Positions 1-40,649 of a stretch of DNA of 64,000 nt are shown here, one piece after another. The position numbers and the translations under genes were made by a program. The notes below the pieces were generated by a model. The model did not search any database and was not told where the DNA came from. It saw only the letters and a list, made by a program, of their open reading frames with translations. Source of the DNA: Apostichopus japonicus (taxonomy: Eukaryota > Echinodermata > Holothuroidea > Aspidochirotida > Stichopodidae); contig NC_092569.1 of NCBI RefSeq assembly GCF_037975245.1, positions 2,025,501 to 2,089,500 on the forward strand, given 5' to 3'. How positions within the stretch are numbered: position 1 is the first letter of the stretch; the number at the start of each line of letters is the position of its first letter.

Positions 1-135
1 CCATTGTATTTTCCATTGTTCAAATCCACGTACCCCAACCTTAAAAATACCCCATACAATAGAATTCTTCCGAGGACGTGGTGATTCTTTAGAAATCACA
101 ACTGAGGACCTAGAATTCTTTTGTTCAAGTCCTCG
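1..135 (+). repeat. GAGGAC-type dispersed repeat, copy 1
   Basis: About 135 bp with AGAATTCTTCCGAGGACGTG and GAGGACCTAGAATTC cores. Related copies are at 14797 and, reversed, at 20396. The GAATTC/GAGGAC parts are partly self-complementary, which suggests a small MITE. No ORF. Confidence 0.6.
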
Positions 136-408
136 ATCAGATAGAAAAACAAACGCATAAACGCGCGCCCACGCACATACACAACGCCAGATGATCTTCA
201 CAGTAATACTTTTCACGTGGGGATGGTGCCACAAATTTTAACACGACTGTAACATGATACAACATGATACATCATGCTTCAACATGATAGAGCACCGACA
301 CCCCACCACCTCAATCCCACACGTGTAGTTTCAAAAAAAAAAAAAAAAAAACCATGAACGGTAACGACAGTCGATTCCAAACATTTGAATGAAGATTTTG
401 CTATTCAC

Positions 409-27693
<27,285 letters not shown>

Positions 27694-28494
27694 AATGATG
27701 TTACGCGAACTATACCACAAGTAGGTAAGTCTCCGAAGTTAGAAAAGATAAAAGTAGAAGCAACGATTTTTTCTTTGTCCGGTTGTTGTCAAGACATTTG
27801 ACAAGCATCGAGGTATACCGCATACGTCTCAACAGTAAACTGTTGATAAAATATTGGTTGTAGTATACTACCAGGCAATAACCGTATTCACTGTCAATAA
27901 TTGTCGATGCAAAGAGGTTAAATTCCACATTCGCCTCTGAATTATAGTAGCAGTGTCGCTAGGCTGCTGTAATTATTTAACCAACCTTCAGTTAACATCA
28001 GATAAACAACAACGTGAGCTACTATAAATAAATGACGTAGATAGAAACCTTCGTAACCTTTCCGTCTGTGTGAACTATGGAACCAGAAAATGAGGTTACG
28101 AAAATGGAGTACTTTACGTTCATAGGTACTAATTGTTTGAAAATGTCGCTGGGCATTTGTATCTCATAGCATAGTATATAGTTAAAACATTACGTATCAG
28201 TAGCGAGTGCGACCTTTATAGACACAATTACTTAGTATACAGCTCCAAATTTTAAGTGTTTAACTGGTTGCTTTATACCCCCCCCCCCTCCCCCGACCCG
28301 AATGCGCCTTCTAAAACCGATTCCTGCTTTCGAAGAATCATTTAGCAGGGTAACCATTGATTGTGTTCAAACATTTGACAGCACTGGGGCTGGTACGTCA
28401 TGATGACCTGTCATGTGTGAGGTCATGGGAATCCCCCGTTTCAGATGACGTGAAGAGAACATCTGCATCTGTGACCTCGAGTGGATTATACACA

Positions 28495-28870
28495 GTGCCG
28501 TTTACGGGAATTCAAAGGTGGGAAGGAGAGGGGATTTGGCAATTTAGATATAGGGCCATGGGCCTGGACGGGCTAAATGTAGATTAAAAATGAAAAAAAA
28601 AAATAGGGGTGAGGTTTTGGGGTCGTTAAATCTGACGCCTATGTGGGGGGGGGGGGGTGGCGGTCAGGGGATTTCCTACCCCTAAAAACAATCAACGTTT
28701 AGAGGTATATTTTAACTGTGGTCTGACCGCAAGGTTGTACTAAATAAATACTCTTGAAATATCTCCCAACTGAACGCTCTTCCGCAACTGACTATGAAGG
28801 TGGATAGGAGAAGTGACGGCGACCTACTGTTCAACCCTTCCTTGCCACATTCATACACTAGCGACTCGTT
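28495..28870 (+). repeat. GGGGCCGTTGAA-type dispersed repeat, copy C
   Basis: GGGGTCGTTAAATCTGACGC, a 13-bp G run, CAACGTTTAGAGG, GTCTGACCGCAAGGTTGTAC and a GACTATGAAGGTGGA tail. All three copies lie in the same orientation. Confidence 0.55.
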
Positions 28871-31329
28871 TTAGATATTTTTCATTTCGACTTACCTCTG
28901 TTATCAAATAACTCAAGTTTAATATTCACTGAGTTCTGCGTTGGGTCAAAATTAAGTTTTGTTTTAATTTGAGAAAATCTGTTTAAGAGAAGTCGTGAGT
29001 TTCAAGGTGGTTTATAACCAGACATTTGGAAGTGGCAAGGGGGGCGGCAACAAAATGAGAGTAACATTAGGACGGGGTGGTCGCACAGACTTCGAGTAAT
29101 GCAAGCGGGCCGCAGAGCCACCAACGCGAGAGCGAAATCATGTCGACGTGGGGACCAGATGCCCCCCCCCCGTCAAAGGATCCCTGGTCGGAATGAAGAA
29201 GGGAGAATTAGCCACTGAAGCTTTGCGGTTTGCAAACCTTACAACAGTCTCAAAGTGGTAGAATTCTAGAGGTAGACGTAAGTAACAATAATAAGTAAAA
29301 GAGTTGTGTTTCAGTCCTGCCAGTTTTGTTTTTTGACATGACAAACTTTCATTCGGTGAGGTCACCAGGGGATGTGGGTTGGGGGTGGGGGTGGGGGAGA
29401 ACATTTTCGGGAAGGATGCATGTGCTTCCCATGAAGACACTACCGTTAATCACAAGAGATATTAGTAGTGAAGAACGATCAAAAATACGGCGTCCGAGTC
29501 CCTCATTTCACCCTATACGTCACCCATGTCTCTCTAATGTTTTGCTTATTTTATAGCGCCATCATTTTGTCAAAATATCCAGGCACAGCTCTTCAATGAT
29601 ATTTCATCCAGGGACTTCGACAACTTCATGATTTATTAGATTTTGCAGGAAGCCTGAAGAGGGTTTTTACCCTATTTTGGTTTGAATAGTGCTTGTATCT
29701 TTGCAGTTAAAGAGTAAGTAACCTAGGATCATTTGCATATAAGATACATAGCGACCCTCCTCACATCATTTATACAAATTACCGGGGTGATTGTACCATA
29801 CAATAAGAATGATTTCCTTAAATTTGTATCCAACAATGAAGTAGTGACTTAAATAAGACACGACCGAGAAGCTATACATCATAAGAGATAGCTACGATTA
29901 GCATAATTTGCATGTAAGGTACTAGGCGAACGTCATCAAATAATTTTCCTAGCATCAATGAGAAACATTTCCTACTGTTTGTACAATAAAGGAGGCGAAT
30001 ACAAGAAGTCAGTACAATGTTCAGTGGTGTTAAACTTGCCAAACTCGCATAAAACACATTTTTGGAGAAAATCCCGGTGTGGGGACCCCGGTATGTTTTA
30101 ACTCAGTTAATTGCAATCTTAATTCCTGTAGTACTCAATTAATTGCAATATTTATTTCCTTAAGTACTCATGTAGTACTGTGGTAGGATTGAATGCTCAA
30201 CAAACTCAACAACTTGAAGAAGCTTTAACATGCTTGATTAACAAGAGCAACCCAATCCCCCTTACGACGTCCCCCCAAACGACAAACACAATCAAAGTCT
30301 GAGTTATTATTGTCCTTTATCATTTGCATGGAAGAAGCCAAGTTAGGTGTAAAAAGAGTGACAAGCATATTGGCTTATTATATGGTATTAGATACGACAT
30401 TCTGCTATGAAGCGTATACAAATTAAATACAAATGAAATTGCCTTTTACGCACTCAATGAATCCATTGACCGACGATACAGACCAACAGCAAAGAAGATA
30501 TACCAGATCTTCCTTGTTCATTAGACAATGCTAATTAGCAATTCCAATTAAGATCTCTTAGAGTCGTAGACCTTACTGCGGGTTCATTTTTGTATATGGA
30601 GTATCAGTATATATTACGTCGAGTGTCATAGCAATTAACGTATAGACGATCATTGAACAGTTTTCTGACGGCTTTCATCAGAAATTACCACTATTGGAAT
30701 AAAAAACCAAGGATTCGAAAATATCCATAATTCGACACTTTCTATAGTATCGTGAGGTCCTTCAGTTGTAATATTTCCTTCTGTGCTTGGGGAATTTGTG
30801 ATCATCAAACGTAAAAGGGTAAGTGTGAAAAAAGGTTAAATGTAAAGTGCGATACGAGGACATTTAAATTCTTTAGGTGTAAGCTATTTGTGATTAACAT
30901 GATTGGTGATTCATGTTATCATGTGCTGATAAGAGGAAGGAGATTTTGAAAGAAAAAAACAAACCCGAGATCAAATTTGTGCGTGAAATCATTCCTAATA
31001 CCAGTGTTATGATTAACTGTATTGGTGTCACAGAAGCAGTAATATCTCGCATGTATGTGCGTGGGAGGTTGGGGGGGGGGGGGGTTGCAGTTAGGGATAG
31101 TGAGGTGAAACCTTTGGGATTTTGAAACTTCGAGACCTTGTTTCTACTTAAAGGTCATCAATATTGACTTCCTCTCCGCCCTTCCCTCAACGCCCCAAGT
31201 CTGGAATGATGCTTGAAAATTAATTATCTAGGTTTATTCTCACTGATAGAGGCTCTGACCTTCAAAAATAATTCCCAGAGAATTGGGTAATTGGGTATTT
31301 TTTTACATTTTCGAACAATTCCTTTCATA

Positions 31330-31330
<1 letters not shown>
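28871..31330. other. No gene seen
   Basis: Unique-looking AT-rich DNA with poly-C/poly-G runs near 29162 and 31070. No exon-like frame with splice sites was found on either strand. Confidence 0.5.

Positions 31331-31335
<5 letters not shown>

Positions 31336-31396
<61 letters not shown>
31336..31396. repeat. TA microsatellite
   Basis: Pure TA run of about 60 bp. Confidence 0.97.
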
Positions 31397-31399
<3 letters not shown>

Positions 31400-31409
<10 letters not shown>

Positions 31410-34400
31410 GGAATCAAATAGTAATTTGAATGTCTTCACATGCAGACAATACTGACCTTTTGAAAATCACTGAGAAACTTCTGTTTAAGTAGTAAGCTAG
31501 CATGTGTTTTCATTTATGATAACAATCTTTCTTTTTTTTAGTCCTCACTTAAGATTAATCATTTACAGTATTATCACTACGGATTGCTTTTATTGGCATT
31601 ATTTCCCATTCAAGGTCAGTTTTATAGAATGATGATTTTATTAAAAACGCTCTTGAACTATTCCACAAGTCTATTCGTCATATTTATATCCTTTTCTCTG
31701 TTTTGAATTTTCTTTCTCGGCAAACATAAAACACAGAAACAGACAAACAGAAACATCAAACGTTAATTTCCACCTTAGCCATCGATATTATCTTTATTTT
31801 CATCATTGATTTATGATACAGGGTTTACAGTGTATACAGACACGAACCGCTCGTCAATCTTCCTTTAATGTTGTGTCTTACAATACACAACAGACCCCTT
31901 GCCTAGCTAGATATGATTAAATGTGTGCTTTCTTCTAAGGCAATATACTGTATCTCAACTCTATAATGATTATAACCGAGGTCGTTTCTACGGTGGATAT
32001 TTTGATTGTGGTGCGATATATAGGCTGTGTACACTCACCGTGTTAGTAATGCTGGTTCATCGTCGGAAGATAGCTGCGTAATAAAACGTATCATGCACAG
32101 GTTATCATAATTACTGACAAACTTTTCATAATTGTCATATACATGGAAAGGAATACTCCAGCAGAAAAGAAAAGTCAAAGGCGATGTTAATCCCTAACCT
32201 GTGAGTCATTGTGAAGGAGTTAAATGAAGTCATAGTTTCCTTGTTACGTTCAATTTCTAAAACATATGGCACGGATTTCATTTGAGTGTGTTGCCTCATT
32301 AGAGTTGGATATGCGTGGGCAATCATCGTGAAAATTTTTACCGACGGTTATTGGTATGTAGTTTTTATTTCGTAATTCTTTAATGATACATGTTCTCACA
32401 TTGCGGTTCCTTCTGTAGATCTTGCATGATTTGGACAAACCGTTAATTGATTTTGAGAATTCATAGTAAACGGTTACTAGAAATATGTATATATGTATAC
32501 ACATACATACAAATGCCATAGTAAACAAAAGTTTTAACTCTAGTTTATTCTACTTCCATGTTTTTGGATGGTTTACAGTTGCGAAAACTTGTAAAGAGTA
32601 CGGTTCGTTCTTTGATACGAGGAAGAAGGATACTGCAACCACTGTGCAGCATATTATGTTTTAGGTATGGTTAAAGCATTAGTAACATCGAAGAAAATGA
32701 CAATGAAATATAGATCCATTTACAATATTGATCTAAATTTTGAAAAGCATTTGCCACAACAATTATTCGCCAAAGTTATAGAAACGTTCCCAGTATTTAC
32801 AATTAAACGTTGTAGATTATTCTTTAAGGGGGAAAAGGTGGTCCTGAATTTCTGCAAAATATTCATCGGTATCATTAAATATGTTTGTAATTGTAAATGA
32901 AAAACATAATAAATACTTTGCGAGTGTGGGTAGCATTGAATAAGATTTTCACGCGTCCTGTGTTTTGATAGCCAGCTAGGTTCCTAGTTCGTAATTTCGA
33001 TCAGTGTTATACAGGTCAGGCATAAGCAGAGTTTTGTCATGAGTCTTGGTCAATTAAATTAGATACAATTCCATACCAAGCTCACTTAACATTTTACAGT
33101 CCATTATAATTCACAAACCATCAATTTTCAGATGATGAATAAGAGGCATTAAAACGATGTTGGAAATGTTCGATTCGCTTTTTATAATCTTTAATAATTA
33201 AATTTCATTGATAACTGTGACTGATTAATGCATTCATTAAGTGACACACAGCTTGTGGATTGTCTTGATTCCATCATTTGCGCTACTGCTTTTTGAGTTA
33301 TATCCTGTCGATTTTGTAACTGTTCTATTAGATATGGGAAAACCAACAAAAGAACCTAGCAATTTATAGGAACAACAAGGTAGTTAGGTGTTACCTTAAA
33401 ATAGATATTTATGTGTGAATATATTACCTATCAGCTGCTACCTGTAAGAAACACTTGTAAGTTTAACAACCATGAACCATATGAACTTAAAGAATAAATC
33501 TACCTTTTAGCTGTAGCTATGACAAAGGTTTTCTCCTTACCTAACAAGCTACATGACTAAAACTTGTTTCGTTTAATTAAAAACTGTTTTCCCGTTATTT
33601 TTATGTCACTGTTTTCACTATCGTCGTATAAAGCGTATGCTCGTTGAACATACACTTTATAGAGTGTATTCATTTAAGCATGATTGCATTTTTTTAATGA
33701 TTATGTTGAATTGTTCATCCTTACCATTGATAATACTAATGACTTTGCGTATACTAACTCTAGCTCTAGTGACCTCTATCAACGACTTTCACGTTGTTTT
33801 ATAACGTTGTCACTTTTAAATCAAAGCAATTCTCAAAATACCACAAACCCTCAAGAAATATTCAAAAAGTCATCACACTTTACGTCATTCGTGCATCAGA
33901 ATCTTCATCATCGAATGTTTTCCGCCTGTTTTCTATTCTCCCTTCATTGTGATCAGTGATACTGTAAGCTACAAAATTCGTGTATACGCCTACACACGCA
34001 AATTAGATGTGTCGTAGTAACGAAAGCAAACAATGAAACATACCTGCCCACGCACAGAGTATATGCGAGCTACTCGATCATCTTACGCTATATAACGTAC
34101 ACATCTTCAATCATTCATATATGCGCAATAACACTGTTGCGCAATATAGATCAACGGTTGTTTGTGTTACTCCAAAGAAATATTTACATTTGAGTATTCC
34201 TCGTCCCCAATTTAAACTTATATTTATAATCAACATTTGGAGATTAAAACAAATTCTGCCTCAACATAAATTGTTAGATTATTGAGGATTACTCACAGTA
34301 TTCTTTGCTTCCTGCATAAGTCATTGGCGGTTTATTGCCCAAAAAAAAAAATTGTGTAATATATAAAAAAAAAAAAAAAAATTGTGTAATATATATATCA

Positions 34401-35312
34401 CAAAGATAAAATGCAGCTCATAAGTTCGGGAAAATTGCCGTAACGATGGTAACCTATAAATCAAATCACCCAGTTATACGGTCATTTGCTACTTGGTATT
34501 GTCATTAAGCCTGGCAAAATCTGCATTTAGGCAATCACACTTGTCCATTTCTTTCAATTAATTGTCATATTGGCCAACTATAGTGGTAAATATGAAAGAA
34601 GGCATAGTGTTGCATATACAGGGCACGTACAATGAGATTAGAGTATATTCTTGTGATAAAAATCTATATAGCTCACATTCAGATCCACAGAAAACACAAT
34701 GTTTTTTTTTATACAAAAATAGGACAAAAACAGGTGTAACATTGAAGACGATGTAAGAAAACTATATTCTTATATAATTATGAAGGCTGAAACACATAAT
34801 ACTTCATAGGCCTATAGGCTATATACTATATGAATATTCGAGATGAATATCAGTTTTACCTCCGTGTCATCATATAAAACTTCCTTAATTATAGTTGCGT
34901 ACGTTATCGGTATTCTACAAAAAAAATAGAAACCATAAACACGTTTGAAAAACTCGAACAATCTAAAATCTTCTTTAATCTTCTTAACTTAAAACTCTTT
35001 CCCGAAAGTTGGAAAGTCCAATTTAAATGTTTTCCTTAAAGGCTCTTCGAGTTCGTTGCCCTACTTTAAATCAGAGCGTTTTATTACTTCAGGCTAAAAC
35101 TCATCCTGAATCTTATAAGCTCACCAAGAAGTTTCACATCAGCAAGGTTTTTGTAGAAGATTAATGTATATAGAAGATGAATGATCTTTAAGAGCACAGA
35201 GGATTTTCTTCGAATTATGGAAAGATTTTATTTTGATTAACAATCGCTTTACAACGGACATATGACCCAAAGAAATTTGGTTTGACGTCATGTAGCATAT
35301 GCAGCTTGTAGC
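31400..35312. other. No gene seen
   Basis: AT-rich DNA. Short frames such as 32667-32900 and 33684-33959 have AT-driven composition and no family resemblance. A 30-bp tandem duplication (A run plus TTGTGTAATATAT) is at 34340-34400. Confidence 0.5.
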
Positions 35313-35759
35313 TACTCTCTTAAAATGATAGACTGAAGAATTCAGTCTTCTGTGAGACTGAAATTTTTTTCAGTGTTATACACTGAGTTTAGACTGAGAA
35401 ACACCTACTTAGACTATATTATCAGTTACACCGTTCAGTCGCTGTTTTGGACTGACTGTATTAACCAATCAGCTAATCACATGTGGCATAGCATCTTACC
35501 ATTTTCAGTCTCTGTATTCCACTGAAAAATGTATCCAATCAGAGAATAGAAATGCGCCTACGTCATCCGAAAACTTGCAAATACGCAGCACAAAAGTAAG
35601 TGACGACGAACGCTACAATTTGTGTACATTATGTACTACTATATTCTTCGCTTAGCCAGGTACTCGCTGTACTGTACGTACGCACGTCGTACACACAGCT
35701 ATGCATGAACGAGACAGACGACCGTATGTCTAAGCTAGAGTAAAGGTTATAAATTAGCA

Positions 35760-35829
35760 ATGACTGAGTCTTTAAGAACTTTTCTTACAAATAAAGGTTT
35801 CCACGAAGAAGTGATAACAGTTTTCGAAG
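35760..35829 (+). CDS. First exon of the transposon gene (SAM-like N-terminus)
   Basis: ATG opens MTESLRTFLTNKGFHEEVIT then VFE and a GTATGT donor. The pattern (LR.fL...GF.eEvi..Fe) resembles the start of a SAM domain, by inference. CCAAT motifs lie upstream near 35465 and 35530. Downstream exons up to 37725 were not found. Confidence 0.45.
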
Positions 35830-35989
35830 GTATGTATGTATGTTTTTGTTGTTTCCAATTAATAAAGAATAAAAGCTTGGCAGTTCGGAACGTTAGTTGT
35901 TCTAGGCTTGTGCGCGAGGTAGGCCTAGCTAGGCTGTACTATAGCAAATAGGGCCTAGGCCTAGGCTATTGTTATAATTGGTGGGGCCT

Positions 35990-36130
35990 ATTTACACGAT
36001 CGTCGGGCGAATAGGCACGCCGGTCCTGCATATGTACCCGATCGTCGGGCAAATCAGCCCGCCTGTCCTGCATATGAACCCGATCGTCGGGCGAATAAGC
36101 ACGCTTTTCCTGCAATATGTACTCGATCGT
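35990..36130 (+). repeat. 42-bp CGATCGTCGGGC repeat, about 3 copies
   Basis: Units start CGATCGTCGGGC and end CCTGCATATGTACC. The same words recur inside each 263-bp unit to the right, so this looks like the seed of that array. Confidence 0.85.
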
Positions 36131-36139
36131 CACAAAATG

Positions 36140-37100
36140 AATCTAGCCTAGGCCTAGGCTAGCTAGGTTAACCTCATAACAAATACTTGACCATAATAAC
36201 GCTGAAGAAATTGCAAAACACAGTACTATTATGCATAGATTGTAAGCACCCTTAATTATTTGAAAAATGTAGTTACTGCTACAGCCATTACAGCATGAAG
36301 CTATCACGGTACCAGATCGTCGGGCAAATTAGCCCGCCTGTCCTGCATATGTACCCAATTATCGGGCGAATAAGTACGCTTGTCAGGACTGCAAGTATGT
36401 CCTCGATCGTCCCAAATGAATCTAGGCTAGGTTTACCTCATTACAAATACTTGAACATAATAATGCACAAGAAATTGCAAAACGCAGTACTATTATTCAT
36501 AGATTGTAAGCACCCTTAATTATTTGAAAAAAAAATGTAGTTACTGCTACAGCCATTACAGCATGAAGCTATCACGGTACAAGATCGTCGGCAAATTAGC
36601 CCGCCTGTCCTGCATATGTACCCAATCGTCGGGTGAATAAGCACGCTTGTCAGGACTGCAATATGTACTCGATCGTCCCAAATGAATCTAGGCTTGGTTA
36701 ACCTCATTACAAATACTTGAACATAATAATGCTGAAGAAATTGCAAAACACAGTACTATTATGCATAGATTGCAAGCACCCTTAATTATTTGAAAAATGT
36801 AGTTACTGCTACAGCCATTACAGCATGAAGCTATCACGGTACCAGATCGTCGGGCAAATTAGCCCGCCTGTCCTGCATATGTACCCAATCGTCGGGCGAA
36901 TAAGCACGCTTGTCAGGACTGCAATATGTACTCGATCGTCCCAAATGAATCTAGGATAGGTTAACCTCATAACAAATACTTGAACATAATAATGCTGAAG
37001 AAATTGCAAAACACAGTACTATTATGCATAGATTGTAAGCACCCTTAATTATTTGAAATAAATGTAGTTACTGCTACAGCCATTACAGCATGAAGCTAAC
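36140..37100 (+). repeat. 263-bp tandem array, about 3.5 copies
   Basis: The marker GATTGYAAGCACCCTTAATT is at about 36238, 36502, 36768 and 37031 (period 263 to 266). Each unit contains two GTCGGGC words and CAGTACTATTATGCATA. Inside the transposon, probably in its intron. Confidence 0.92.
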
Positions 37101-37724
37101 ACGATTCTGTTAAACCATTACCATTGTATTTAAATCATGTGGACACTGGAAAAGAATTGGTATGCTTTTGTTATTTTATTAAACATATAGTGGGCCATCA
37201 GTCTTTATTATAAGATTTTACAGTAATATTACCATTCACTAATCTTATGAAATCAGTTTCTTTTACAAGCAGATAGACATATTAGTGAAATCAGTAGGCT
37301 AAAATGTAAATCATATTCCTTGTTCACTGGTTTTCTATGCTGATGTAATGGAATCAGGAGATGTCATGAACAATTTATCCTTAAAAAGAGAAATTTCTGA
37401 AAACAACTAATAACAAACCTTGCTTGGTAACCATGTACCTGCAAAAATCAACATGATAACCCATAAATGTTAGGTTGACTTTGAATCCACCTTCACATAA
37501 CACACCTCACCCGCCATGGATGACATATTGCTGCCTATCGTGAATTGATATATCTCCTTCGTACAATGCCAGTCATGTTCTTGTTTCTCCATTCTCTCCT
37601 AAATATTATTCTAGTCTAGTCCACATCGAACTCTACCTCTCAACATATCTTTTTTTTAAGAATGTTTCGATTTATACCATATTGCTTGTCCTTTATCACA
37701 TTTATTTTTATCTTCACCAAACAG

Positions 37725-38015
37725 GAGGGCACAGATATTGAGAGCGCAGCACAGGGCAGACAAGGACAATATTGGCAGCCTTTCATCCTATCTCTCGGAC
37801 CAGAATTGAACCCCAAACAATTCTTCATTGTGGCAGACAAACTGGCCATTCCAGCAGGGACAGATGCGTAGAACATACATTTAACATAGACTATGCTCCC
37901 CCTCTACAACACTAGTTTTGTGGGTTCCATGGTGTATGGAATTTTGCAACCAACAGAAGTGAAGTCTCTCGTCCGTATCCTTGCTACATCTATAAGGGCA
38001 GCCAGCATGGAGTAA
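37725..38015 (+). pseudogene. C-terminal exon of transposon gene, frame-broken
   Basis: After ACCAAACAG the frame reads GQYWQPFILSLGPELNPKQF, FIVADKLAIPAGTDA and stops. Coding sense resumes in other frames: FNIDYAPPLQH, then FVGSMVYGILQPTEVKSLV to a stop at 38013. In relatives of such transposon genes (QPFIL.LG...p..ffvv.d......FNIdY.P....) these blocks run together, so this copy is decayed. Confidence 0.6.
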
Positions 38016-40649
38016 CTTCAAGGAGTGAATGTTACTTTTTTATTGCTCTGTAGTCCGGAACCATGTGTGTCAGCATGGAGTAGCTTTAAAAGGGTGTGAA
38101 GACTCGCGCAAAAAGAACGTCTAATGCCGGTAATCTGACCTAGTTTAGAATGAGGTGTAACAGAAGTGTTAGACACTGCCATCGATCCCAGAAAATACAA
38201 ACACAGCTTGCTACCGTCGGTAATTAGACACTAGTGTACAGTCAGTACATACAGCTGCGGTCAATACCCACATGACAGTGTATAAACGATACAGCGATGA
38301 ACATCTCAGGTCCAGCTAAAGATATCAAGGTATCACGTTTCATTACTGTCTGTCTTTTTTAGCGACACGAACAAACATCACTTGCAAGCAACAGAAAGTT
38401 AACTTTTTCAGATGGCTGCATGCTGTTTTGGACAAGTCTTCAATGCCTTTAAGGAGTAACTAACACATACCCTAAAACGTTAAATTGATTACCCGGAGTT
38501 TACCAACAGTTTTATATAAATAGGGAGGGCTCCAGAAATAAATATTTAATTGATTTTTGGTTTTTAAGAATGTTTTTTAATGATACTGATCTTATTATGA
38601 ATGTAATTAAACAAACACCTAGTTGCCAAAAAAACTTTGTTGTATGATTTTTCGAGCATGTTATTTTAATGTTTACTTAAATGTTCCCACATTTCACTGC
38701 ACTCACTATGTTGAAGGTTTATTTAATTAAGCAATTAATTAAACTAATATTATTTATTGTGCACAATATTCCATAATTTGTTCCATGAAAAGCAAGAAAC
38801 CTGATTATTATAAAGTCAGTAACTGTAGAAAATTCCATTTGAGAATATCCTTTCCTCATTATTCCCCCCCCCCCATTTTTTTTTTAATTTTAGTGATGTA
38901 ATGAGTCAAAACTGTTTCAATTTTTTAGTCGACTCTCAAGTGACATATCTTTTTCAGAGGCCGACATTAAATGATTCACGTCAGATAATTTATAAAACTT
39001 CAAAATTTGATTGAAAATCCAATCACAATCACTATATATGATTACTATCAGAAAGTTAAGAAATAATTGAGGGTGGTATAATAGTCACATGTACTGTTTT
39101 TGCATACAAATTTGCTTGATATGAATGCCATATCATGAAATCGTGAATGCAGTATATAATAATTCATGTTTATCTAATAGCCATTATGAAGTTATTGCCA
39201 TTCTGTCAACTGCTTGTAATATTTTGTTTTGTGTGTGCTGGATAATGACTTTCAGCAATCGCCAATCTATATCATTGAAACACATAGTATTGTTGACCGC
39301 ACTGATATATAGTTTAACCATTCCTAATATTTTATAAATAACCTGCTGAAAATTTGTCATATGTTTTCCCCATTTTGAAATCATTCTAAGAAATTGTTGC
39401 TACTATACATTAATGATTCACAACTGGAAAAAAGGCAATGTACCAGATCAATTGTACTATCGTCGTGTTTCCATCCTATCCCTTTTGTAAAGGCAGGATC
39501 GTATAGTTACTATATCCTTTACAGTGGAAAATTTAAAGTTCAATGAGATCGGGAGATGGGATCAGCTGGGTATATAACGACTCAATTTACAGCTGTGTTG
39601 TCAATGAATTCCAGGGTATTACCACCTGGTGGTGACATGCAAATAATTTAAAGTGCTTTCTGTTGCAGTGGTGTTGCCAGACATTTGAATCTTGGTTGGT
39701 GATATGTCTATTTGTGAATTCCCTCTCGGGGGAGGGGTTCCCCAGGCCACCCATTGGCCACACCACTGATCTGTTCTCAGCTCACCTAATCATTTTCAAA
39801 AAAAAATTAAAGAACATTTCAGATGGCCCAATTCAAGCAGAAATTTGACAGATTAATATTGAACTGAAAATATGTCACTGTTATGTAAAGTATCTTTATA
39901 ATTTGAACGTTTGTTGGAAAGATAACATGTTTTGTTGAACATCCCTCAGAATATTGTAGTTTTTATTTTATTTTGTTAATATGATAACGAAAATTATATA
40001 AGAATATATAAGTGGGTTAGTGGAAATAAAATTACTGTTCGGTGGATATTGACAATTATATTTCTTGATGGAATACCATTTTTAATGTACTTTGTGTGTG
40101 ACTGTCACTACGATTTTCTGGTCTTTATAGCCTAACATGATTGGATGTGAAGGCGAAGTCACTCCATGAAGTAGCACCTTTCAATAAATTCCCCTGCATT
40201 AACAGATCATTGTATGTTGTCTTTGATGACCTTAAATGCATCTATATTGAAGAATTCCAGCACTTAGCCAACACGGAGGATCAATAGAAAAGCTTGTTCA
40301 ATACAGAATTTGCAGTTTATAAGATTGACAGTATAGCTGTGATGTGTAATAATTCAGTCTAAAGGACCGACTGTTCAGTCTGATATCAGTCTAATAGACT
40401 GAAAGTATTCAATCTAATTAAGACTGGTGCTGCAAGAAATCAGTCTAAACTGCTGACTGTTCAGTCTAAAGTGGTTTGATTTTCAGTCTATTAGACTGAA
40501 GAGTATTTAGTCTAATTAAGACTGACCTTCAGTCTTTACATTTCAGACTGGAATTCAGTCTAAGTAGTCTGATCCCTTATCCCATCCATCGTTAGACTGA
40601 AATTTCAGTCGATTAGACTGAAATTTCAGTCTCTCATTTTAAGAGAGTA

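Larger units (their letters stand above)
35313..40649. mobile_element. 5.3-kb DNA transposon with inverted ends and TCAGTCT subterminal repeats
   Basis: ACTCTCTTAAAATGA followed by TAGACTGAA at the left matches, inverted, TTCAGTCTCTCATTTTAAGAGAGT at the right. Both ends are flanked by TA (35313-14 and 40648-49), a possible TA target duplication. Within about 250 bp of each end, AGACTGAA/TTCAGTCT occurs many times in both orientations. It carries a tandem array and fragments of a coding gene. Superfamily not recognised; no DDE domain was found, so this copy is likely non-autonomous. Confidence 0.75.
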
